Source: Ancylobacter rudongensis (GTDB lineage: Bacteria > Pseudomonadota > Alphaproteobacteria > Rhizobiales > Xanthobacteraceae). From it: DNA of 64,000 bases. The notes beneath the pieces were generated by a model. The model was given only the letters and a program-made list of their open reading frames with translations, was not told the origin of the DNA and made no database searches. The stretch is taken from NCBI RefSeq assembly GCF_900100155.1, contig NZ_FMTP01000003.1, forward strand, positions 558,001 to 622,000, given 5' to 3'. The position numbers and the translations under genes are program-made. Below are positions 58,382-64,000 of this stretch, in pieces (position 1 is the stretch's first letter; each line of letters opens with the position of its first letter).

Positions 58382-58619
58382 GGAGTGAACCGCTCGGGGT
58401 CTGCCTGATAATATTTGTTTAAGTTGCGCGGCCATGCGGTTCTCGTCGAGTGGCCTGCCCCGAGTGAGCGGTCCAGTTAGGCTAATGCATTGTTGGCCTT
58501 TTACCCTGCCCCCGATATTTGACCGGCCTGCTGGCCGCATCCAGGGGGAAAACGGTCAACGTGGGCTGCATGCCGGTGGCCGATCGACGAGCGATGTCGG
58601 AGGCTTGTTGCCGATCACA
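58382..58619. other. Intergenic region between the bamA-like gene and the IS3 remnant
   Basis: No gene seen. ACCGCTCGGGG (58389-58399) is partly mirrored by CCCCGAGTGAGCGGT (58459-58473), an imperfect inverted repeat of unknown meaning. Confidence 0.4.
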
Positions 58620-58742
58620 CTATGAGTGTCGTAGCTCGCTGTACTCTCTGAGCCAAGTCTCCACTTTTTCCCGGGCGTCGGGCAGGCTCATGAAACAGTG
58701 CGCGTTGGGGCATTCGGTCCGGAATTTCCCGTCGAATGACTC
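58620..58742 (-). pseudogene. IS3-family transposase OrfB C-terminal remnant
   Basis: About 40 codons on the minus strand read ESFDGKFRTECPN, then CFMSLPDAREKVETWLREYSE, ending in TAG. This is the conserved end of IS3-family OrfB integrases (ESFNGxxRDECLN...W...SLADAxxxIExWxxxYNxxRPHS). The DDE core and the other end are missing. Too short for an ordinary ORF search, but the pattern is distinctive. It marks past mobile-element activity beside the isolated bamA-like gene. Confidence 0.7.
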
Positions 58743-58760
58743 TGTCGAAGAGGAGACGGC

Positions 58761-60230
58761 TCACCGGGGAGTTGTCGGCGGCGCCGACAGGGTCAACCGA
58801 TGAGCGGTGGCCGGTTGCAGCGGTTCCGCCATCGCGCGGGCGAGATTTAGCACACGCGCGGTGAGTGCGGCCACCTTGTCCGGGTGAGCCTCGGCGATGT
58901 CGGACGTCTCGGTCGGGTCCGTGGAGAGGTCGAACAGCTCGACCTTCGGCGGCAGATCCACCTTCCAGACGAGCTTCCAGTCGCCCTCGCGCACCGCGCC
59001 CTGGCTCGGCTCGACATTGTAGACCACCTCGTCGCGGCCCGCCTGTCCGGCCGCGAGTGTCGGCCACATGTCGATGCCGTCCAGCCTCTTGCTATGGCCG
59101 AGGCCGGCGCCGGCGAGTCCGGCCAGTGTCGGTAGCATATCCACTACATGCATCACCCCCGGGCTCGTGCCGGGCGTGATGCGGCCGGGCCAGTTGGCCA
59201 GCGCGACCACGCGCGTGCCGCCCTCATAGAGCGTGCCCTTGCCGTCGCGCAGCGGCACGTTGCTTGCCGGAAGATCGCCGCTCACGTCCCCTTCGCCGAC
59301 GAATTTCTTGTTGCGCGTGCCGCCATTGTCGCTGTGGAACACGATCAACGTGTTCTCGCGCAAGCCACGCGCCTCCAGCGCCTTGACCACCTTGCCGATC
59401 TGATCGTCCATGGCGGTGATCATAGCCGCATAGGTGCGGCGCTGGGGGTCGTCGATGCTGGCATACATGTCGATATAGGTCTGCGGCGCCTGGAAGGGCG
59501 TGTGCGGGGCGGTGAAGGCGAGATAGAGGAAGAGCGGTGTCTTCGGGTCCTGCTCCGCGATCAGCCGCACCGCCTCGGCGCCGAGCAATTCGGTGTCATA
59601 GCCGTCCTCGACCACCATCTCATTGTCGCGGTACCAGTCGGTGACGCCATGCGCCTGGTGCTTGAAATGGTCGATCTCGCCCAGCAGCGGGCCGTAGAAG
59701 CGGTCGAAGCCGCGCTGGCACGGCCAATATTTCCGGTCGGCGTGGCCAAGATGCCATTTACCCACCAGCGCGGTGCGATAGCCGACCTCCTTCAGCGCCT
59801 GTGGCAGCAGGAATTCGTCGGTGGCGAGGCCGTAGTCGCCGCCGGACGGGATGACGGCGGTCTGCAGGCCGTAGCGCAAGGGGTAGCGCCCGGTCATCAG
59901 CGCCGCGCGGGTCGGGGTGCACATTGGCTGGGTGTAGAAATGGCCGAGAGCCGCGCCGCCGGCGGCGAGCGCGTCGAGGTTCGGCGTCTTGATGTCCGAG
60001 CCGCGGAAGCCGACATCGGCGGAGCCGAGGTCATCGGCCATGATGTAGAGAATGTGCGGGCGCGGCGGGCCACCCGTGCCCCCAACCTGCGTGCCCTGCG
60101 CCCAAGCGCCCGTGGCGAACAGCGGCAGGCCGGAGACGGCCGCGAGCAGGCTGGCGCTGCCGGCGAGCACCTCGCGCCGGCTCGGTTCTGCGGGGCGTTC
60201 CGGCATGGCGTGAATTTCGGGATGGGTCAC
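58761..60230 (-). CDS. Sulfatase (arylsulfatase-type), probably Tat-exported
   Basis: 489 residues from a GTG at 60230 with GGAG upstream. A twin-arginine-like signal (SRREVLAGSASLLAAVSGLPLFATGAWA) indicates periplasmic export. Metal-binding acidic residues lie in LYIMADDLGSADVG. The sulfatase signature is MCTPTRAALMTGRYPLRYG, in which Cys104 would be converted to formylglycine. Further motifs are VGKWHLGH, HSDNGGTRNK and GKGTLYEGGTR. It hydrolyses sulfate esters, probably to obtain sulfur or carbon. The gene follows, by 22 bp, the gene for its maturase, so the pair is self-contained. The substrate is unknown. Confidence 0.94.
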   Translation of the reverse strand: MTHPEIHAMPERPAEPSRREVLAGSASLLAAVSGLPLFATGAWAQGTQVGGTGGPPRPHILYIMADDLGSADVGFRGSDIKTPNLDALAAGGAALGHFYTQPMCTPTRAALMTGRYPLRYGLQTAVIPSGGDYGLATDEFLLPQALKEVGYRTALVGKWHLGHADRKYWPCQRGFDRFYGPLLGEIDHFKHQAHGVTDWYRDNEMVVEDGYDTELLGAEAVRLIAEQDPKTPLFLYLAFTAPHTPFQAPQTYIDMYASIDDPQRRTYAAMITAMDDQIGKVVKALEARGLRENTLIVFHSDNGGTRNKKFVGEGDVSGDLPASNVPLRDGKGTLYEGGTRVVALANWPGRITPGTSPGVMHVVDMLPTLAGLAGAGLGHSKRLDGIDMWPTLAAGQAGRDEVVYNVEPSQGAVREGDWKLVWKVDLPPKVELFDLSTDPTETSDIAEAHPDKVAALTARVLNLARAMAEPLQPATAHRLTLSAPPTTPR

Positions 60231-60252
60231 GGCGGTTCTCCGGCAGCGGAAT

Positions 60253-61239
60253 TTACAAGGTTGTGGCTCGGCGGATGCAACGAAAACCGATATGCACTGA
60301 GGCGGTATCGACCGTCTGGGGTTGGCGGGCGGCGGGACGGTAGCGTCGGCAATAGCTGGGCGCGCACAGATGCGAGCCGCCCTTTAGCACCTTGCGCGGC
60401 GCCGGCCCGCCGGGCGCCAGCGGATCGACGCTCTCCTCCCAGCGGGCGCCACGCGGGTTGCGCGGCAGGCAGCACGGCTTGGTGGACGGCAGCAGAGCGG
60501 CGTGGCGCGGGGCGTACCAGTCGTCGGTCCACTCCCACACATTGCCGATCATATCGTGAAGGCCGAAGCCGTTCGGCGGGAAGGCGGTGACCGGCGAGGT
60601 GGCCACATAGCCATCCTCCGCGAGGTTCTCGTGCGGGAATGCGCCCTGCCAGCTATTGGCGCGGTGAACGCCGCCCGGCGCCAGCTCCTCGCCCCAGGCG
60701 AAGTCCATACCGTCGAGCCCGCCACGCGCAGCGAACTCCCATTCCGCCTCGCTCGGCAATTCCTTGCCGCACCAGCGCGCATAGGCGAGTGCATCGTCAT
60801 GGCAGACGTGAACGACGGGATGATCTTCGCGGCCGGAAAGGTCACTGCCGGGCCCTTGCGGATGGCGCCAATCGGCGCCGGGCATGAAGCGCCACCAGCG
60901 CGTCCAGTCTTCCCGCCCCCCCGCCTCCTTGGGCGCCGTGAAGACGAGGGAACCGGGCACGAGGAGGCGCGGATCAGCGCCGGGATAGTCCTCGGGACGC
61001 GGCGCCCGCTCCGCCAGCGTTACATGGCCGGTGGCGGCGACGAAGTCGGCGAAGGCGCGGTTGGTGACGGGCGTGCGGTCGATGAAGAAGCCGTCCACGG
61101 CCACACCATGCGCGGGGGCTTCCTCCGGGTAGTGGCGGTCCGAGCCCATGGTGAAGCGGCCGGCGGGGATCCACACCATGCCGGAGGCCGTCGACGTCGC
61201 CGGATCGGCGCACTGACCCGCGATAGCTGTGACTCGCAT
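60253..61239 (-). CDS. Formylglycine-generating enzyme family protein
   Basis: 328 residues. The SUMF1/FGE fold is clear: MVWIPAGRFTMGSDRHYPEEAP, PVVHVCHDDALAYARWCGKELPSEAEWEFAARGG, NGFGLHDMIGNVWEWTDDWY, and the C-terminal GGSHLCAPSYCRRYRPAARQ. The two active-site cysteines, Cys292 and Cys297, have the spacing of true aerobic FGEs, so it should oxidise the sulfatase Cys to formylglycine using copper and oxygen before export. It is first in the two-gene operon. GGAG lies eight bases before the ATG at 61239. Many proteins with this fold do other things, but the Cys pair and neighbour favour FGE. Confidence 0.94.
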   Translation of the reverse strand: MRVTAIAGQCADPATSTASGMVWIPAGRFTMGSDRHYPEEAPAHGVAVDGFFIDRTPVTNRAFADFVAATGHVTLAERAPRPEDYPGADPRLLVPGSLVFTAPKEAGGREDWTRWWRFMPGADWRHPQGPGSDLSGREDHPVVHVCHDDALAYARWCGKELPSEAEWEFAARGGLDGMDFAWGEELAPGGVHRANSWQGAFPHENLAEDGYVATSPVTAFPPNGFGLHDMIGNVWEWTDDWYAPRHAALLPSTKPCCLPRNPRGARWEESVDPLAPGGPAPRKVLKGGSHLCAPSYCRRYRPAARQPQTVDTASVHIGFRCIRRATTL

Positions 61240-61697
61240 CGCGGCTCCGCTGCCTTCCGCAGGCGCCAGGCCTCGTAGGGCCGCGCCGCAACCTCGCGGC
61301 CGGAACAGGCCACAGACAGTGACCTTATCACTACACCTCCGTTCGGCTCAATCGCTCATCCTGCAAAGCAGACGTCCAAGCAAAGCGCTACATCCGCTGC
61401 GTTCCAGTGAGATTGAAATCAATGAGATCGCCGACAGTGGCGGCGCCAGCGGGGTGGAGGTTTCTCAGTACCTTGGGCGGCGTCGGCTCGTCGAAAGATG
61501 CCGGCATACCGCAAGGGTCGGTGTACCGCCCAGACGGTTGGGAACGGGTGTGGCACCGTCACGCGGCGCGAAGGCGCGATAGTTCCCCTTCTTAAGAGGG
61601 CGTGCGAAGGATGTGGAGAATTCAATTGTCCCATGCTCTCCAGAGAGTTGGCCGCTCAAATTTCAGATAGGAACAGTATCCAGTATCTGGCAGAGGT
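61240..61697. other. 458-bp stretch without a supported gene
   Basis: Open frames of 60-70 codons occur on both strands, but none shows family features or a good start. It must contain the promoter of the FGE-sulfatase operon near 61250-61350. Some of it may be gene debris. Confidence 0.45.
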
Positions 61698-62279
61698 TTA
61701 AGGGCCGTATACGGATATCAGCACGCAGCTCTGGTCCGTCAGGCGACGGACCTTATGGCGCAGAACCCCGGGAAATTGCACGGAATCACCTTTGTTGAGA
61801 ACCAGTTCCTGATCAGGAAAACGCACTTCTACCTTACCCTGAATGACGAACAGCAGCTCTTCGCCGCGATGGGTCGCTTCCGGCTCATTGGCGAACTCGG
61901 CAGGCGGATACATGAGGAAGACTTCCAGGCCTGAACTGTCGGTCCCCTGGGTCAGAACCTCCATGTGGTAGTTGCCGTCATCGGCGGTGAGCGCATCGCG
62001 ATCGCCCGCACGCGTGATGAAGATCAGCTGGTGGTTCTCCGCCGCTCCGAACAGCTGCGCTGCGGATACTTCCAGCGCCGTGGAAATCCGCAGGACGATG
62101 GCCACGGAAGGGACTTTCAGCCCACGCTCCACGCGGGAGAGATAACCTTTGTCCAGGGCCGCGGCCAAGGCCAACTGCGACAGGGAAAGCCCGCGCGCGA
62201 CGCGCAGCGCGCGAATGGCGCGACCAAGGCTGACATCGGTCGTCGCCTTCGTGGTCGCGGGGGCCGCTAGCGTGACCAT
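61698..62279 (-). CDS. XRE-family regulator with C-terminal cupin domain
   Basis: 193 residues from the ATG at 62279 (MVTLAAPA). The open frame extends upstream across the operator region and is not used. An N-terminal helix-turn-helix (~17-72: LGRAIRALRVARGLSLSQLALAAALDKGYLSRVERGLKVPSVAIVLRI) is followed by a cupin (~105-190: GLEVFLMYPPAEFA, GEELLFVIQGKVEVRF, LNKGDSVQFPGVLRHKV). Such proteins sense small organic ligands through the cupin and commonly regulate adjacent catabolic or transport genes. It is divergent from the TRAP transporter genes, separated by 338 bp containing several palindromes. Confidence 0.92.
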   Translation of the reverse strand: MVTLAAPATTKATTDVSLGRAIRALRVARGLSLSQLALAAALDKGYLSRVERGLKVPSVAIVLRISTALEVSAAQLFGAAENHQLIFITRAGDRDALTADDGNYHMEVLTQGTDSSGLEVFLMYPPAEFANEPEATHRGEELLFVIQGKVEVRFPDQELVLNKGDSVQFPGVLRHKVRRLTDQSCVLISVYGP

Positions 62280-62346
62280 GGGGCTCTCATACTCCTGCGT
62301 TCGCTCGGCATGCACCGGATCGTACAAACCCGCGTCCTGCCCGACC

Positions 62347-62368
62347 CAAATTCCCGGGAGGGAATTTG
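62347..62368. promoter_or_regulatory. 22-bp palindrome, candidate operator of the cupin regulator
   Basis: CAAATTCCC and GGGAATTTG form a perfect 9-bp inverted repeat around GGGA. It lies 68 bases upstream of the regulator start, in the divergent region shared with the TRAP genes. Confidence 0.6.
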
Positions 62369-62413
62369 GCGACGACGTCAGCACAATTTCCCCACTCAGA
62401 TGCCGATTGCAAG

Positions 62414-62429
62414 TGGGCAATTACGCCCA
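62414..62429. promoter_or_regulatory. Inverted repeat TGGGC-AATTAC-GCCCA
   Basis: A perfect 5-bp inverted repeat with a 6-base spacer, between the regulator and the TRAP binding-protein gene. It may be a second operator half-site cluster. Confidence 0.4.
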
Positions 62430-62439
62430 AGCTACAATG

Positions 62440-62454
62440 TTGGCCATTGGGCAA
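62440..62454. promoter_or_regulatory. 15-bp element TTGGCCATTGGGCAA
   Basis: Shares TTG-N3-ATTG-N-GCAA with the element at 62560-62574 (11 of 15 identical). Both are imperfect palindromes in the regulator-TRAP intergenic region. Confidence 0.45.
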
Positions 62455-62559
62455 CCAGGGTGAGAAAACCCGTCACGCCCATCCTTCAGAAGTTTGGCAC
62501 AGGCCTTGCGACGGAACGCTTTAGAAGCTCGTATCGCAGTTTCAGGAAGTTGAAAATGG

Positions 62560-62574
62560 TTGCTTATTGAGCAA
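62560..62574. promoter_or_regulatory. 15-bp element TTGCTTATTGAGCAA
   Basis: Palindromic ends TTGCT/AGCAA. It lies 44 bases upstream of the dctP start codon and resembles the element at 62440-62454, so the same regulator may bind both. Confidence 0.45.
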
Positions 62575-62617
62575 CGTTGTCCAATTTGTAGACGGCAACA
62601 ATCGAAGGGATTGCCCC

Positions 62618-63670
62618 ATGACTCTCGCCAAACACATGCGTCAGGCAGTGTTGGCCATGATGGTCGCAGCCCTGCCCATTTCCGGGGCAGCGGCTGCGGA
62701 CAGCAAGGTGAAGTGGAAGATGGCCGCGACCTTCCCGAGCTCGCTGCCGCAGCTCGGCACCCTCGGAAAGCGTCTGGAAGACCAGATCGCCAAGGTCTCC
62801 GGCGGCAATATCGAGATCCGCTTCTATGAGCCCAACGCCCTGGTGCCGCCACTGGAGGTGTTCGACGCCGTGTCCATGGGAGCGGTGGACGCTGCTTTCT
62901 CCACCCCCGGTTTCTGGGGCGGCAAGGTGCCGGCGCTGCAGGTCTTTGCCGCTCTGCCGTTCGGCCCCGCGGCGCCTGAATACATGGCGTGGTTCTATTT
63001 CGGCGGCGGCAAGGAGATCTTCGACGAGATCTATGCCAAGTACGGCATCAAGTCGGTCATGTGCGGCATGCTCGCGCCGGAGGGCTCGGGCTGGTTCAAG
63101 AAGGAAGTCTTGAGCGTCGACGACCTCAACGGCATGAAGCTGCGCTTTTTCGGGCTGGGCGCCAAGGCGCTCGGCAAGTTCGGCGTTTCCGCGCAGTTGC
63201 TTGCCGCCCCGGACGTCTATCCCGCGCTCGATCGCGGCGTCATCGACGGCCTGGAGTTCGTGCAGCCTGCCATCGACCTGAAGATGGGCTTCTGGCAGAT
63301 CGCCAAATACTACTACTTCCCCGGCTGGCACCAGCAGTCGACCTTCTTCGACTTGATGATGAACAAAGCCCAGTGGGACAAATTGAGCCCCACCCAGCAG
63401 GCTCAGATCGAGAGCGTGTGTGGCGACAATGTGCGCTACGGCATCGCCGAGGGCGAGGCGATCCAGCTTCCCGCCCTCAAGGAGCTGCAGGAGAAGGGCG
63501 TTACCATCAAAAAGTGGTCCGACGAGGACCTGAAGAAGCTCCATGTCGCTGTCGACGAGGTGATCGCCGAGCAGGTGGCCGCCGACCCCGATTTCGCGCG
63601 GGCCTATGCCAGCTTCTCCGCGTTCCGCAAGGATTACGCGACCTGGAAAGACATCGGATATCTGAAGTGA
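62618..63670 (+). CDS. dctP: TRAP transporter solute-binding protein DctP
   Basis: 350 residues from the ATG at 62618, with GAAGGGA upstream. The signal peptide (MRQAVLAMMVAALPISGAAA) is followed by the DctP fold: KWKMAATFPSSLPQLGTLGKRLEDQIAKVSGGNIEIRFYEP, GAVDAAFSTPGFWGGKVPALQVFAALPFG, NGMKLRFFGLGAKALGKFGVSAQLLAAPDVYPALDRGVIDGLE. It resembles the branch that binds keto acids or other monocarboxylates such as lactate and mannitol-derived acids, but the ligand is not certain. The small permease follows after 4 bp. Confidence 0.94.
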   Translation: MTLAKHMRQAVLAMMVAALPISGAAAADSKVKWKMAATFPSSLPQLGTLGKRLEDQIAKVSGGNIEIRFYEPNALVPPLEVFDAVSMGAVDAAFSTPGFWGGKVPALQVFAALPFGPAAPEYMAWFYFGGGKEIFDEIYAKYGIKSVMCGMLAPEGSGWFKKEVLSVDDLNGMKLRFFGLGAKALGKFGVSAQLLAAPDVYPALDRGVIDGLEFVQPAIDLKMGFWQIAKYYYFPGWHQQSTFFDLMMNKAQWDKLSPTQQAQIESVCGDNVRYGIAEGEAIQLPALKELQEKGVTIKKWSDEDLKKLHVAVDEVIAEQVAADPDFARAYASFSAFRKDYATWKDIGYLK

Positions 63671-63674
63671 TCCC

Positions 63675-64000
63675 ATGACCTTCTTGCTGGTCACCTCAAA
63701 CGTGTTGAAGGCGAGCGCACGACGCGTGGGGGAGGTTGCGGCGTGGTGCGTCGTCGCCCTCATCCTCACCGTCATGCTCGACGTCATTACCCGCCGCTTC
63801 ATCGTGCTTGGCTCGACGAAGCTGCAGGACCTGGAGTGGCATCTCCACGCCACTCTCTTCCTGCTCTGCCTCGGCTACGCCTATGTTGAGGGGGAGCACG
63901 TGCGCATCGACGTGCTCCACTCCCGCTTCGGGGCGAAGGCCGCGGCGGCTATTGAGCTGATCGGCGCCGCCCTCTTCCTGGTGCCGTTCTGCATTGTTGT
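63675..64000 (+). CDS. dctQ: TRAP transporter small permease DctQ (3' end outside window)
   Basis: The frame from the ATG at 63675 is still open at the window edge (108 full codons seen). Membrane helices at ~18-38 (VAAWCVVALILTVMLDVITRR), ~55-72 (HLHATLFLLCLGYAYVEG) and ~92-108 fit the four-helix DctQ. The LxxxGYAYVEGEHVRIDVL motif is characteristic. It should be followed by the large permease DctM outside the window. It starts 4 bases after dctP, so the transporter is one operon. Confidence 0.93.
   Translation, partial: MTFLLVTSNVLKASARRVGEVAAWCVVALILTVMLDVITRRFIVLGSTKLQDLEWHLHATLFLLCLGYAYVEGEHVRIDVLHSRFGAKAAAAIELIGAALFLVPFCIV

Noticed and set aside
61465-61701. Overlapping 60-70-codon frames on both strands after the FGE gene
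   Set aside because: No recognisable similarity or good starts; kept only as an unassigned stretch.
1-64000. CRISPR arrays, tRNA and rRNA genes
   Set aside because: No regularly spaced repeats, cloverleaf sequences or conserved rRNA segments were seen on either strand; a dedicated RNA search could still find a missed one.

Overview
High-GC bacterial DNA with dense, mostly operonic genes. The gene set (FrmRAB, tricarboxylate Tct and TRAP uptake, FecI/FecR-controlled receptors, Omp25-type barrels, an Irr-like box, OhrR, DUF3313) points to an alphaproteobacterium of the Hyphomicrobiales, probably Xanthobacteraceae-like. That placement is inferred from gene content, not from a marker gene. No rRNA, tRNA or CRISPR array was seen.

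Layout. 1-7238: end of a sensor kinase, an acyltransferase-3/SGNH protein, an OhrR-type regulator divergent from an alpha/beta hydrolase, and the formaldehyde operon frmR-frmA-frmB with a clear operator. 7283-9430: a GtrA-GT39 fusion, with a possible glycosyltransferase-2 remnant upstream. 9593-14750: a FecI-FecR-TonB-receptor cassette on the minus strand, followed by the stump of an iron-type ABC ATPase. 15371-22596: an L,D-transpeptidase-fold lipoprotein, then tctCBA divergent from tctDE plus an extra binding protein. 23011-33002: a lipoprotein, then a catabolic island with three flavin monooxygenases of the NtaA/DszA type, a protein made of three Rid domains, an amino-acid-type ABC importer and a LuxR regulator. 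33106-38320: a second FecI-FecR-TonB-receptor cassette on the plus strand. 38845-54604: envelope and efflux genes (SH3 protein, Spy-like protein, two-component systems, a MacAB/DevBCA-like exporter with an IS5-type insertion at its end, and an RND pump divergent from its own two-component system). 54605-58760: a 1.3-kb gene-poor stretch ending in AT-rich DNA, an isolated bamA-like gene whose first ~130 bases are AT-rich, and an IS3-family remnant. 58761-61239: formylglycine-generating enzyme plus sulfatase. 61698-64000: a cupin regulator divergent from a TRAP transporter that runs off the window.

Most notable. Both TonB-dependent receptors carry a second, C-terminal Omp25-like barrel (~280 residues) in the same polypeptide, so each is a predicted double-barrel outer-membrane protein served by its own sigma/anti-sigma pair. 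The catabolic island between them combines paralogous 436-residue monooxygenases, a single-chain triple-Rid protein in which no domain shows the RidA catalytic arginine, and an ABC importer. A 17-bp motif (CTACCCAC-N4-GGTTA) occurs in two of the promoter regions of this island. A working hypothesis is uptake and oxidative breakdown of an organic N- or S-containing compound. The substrate cannot be read from the sequence. Smaller points include an IS whose target TA belongs to stop codons on both strands, and a YkuD protein that keeps its cysteine but lacks both usual histidines.
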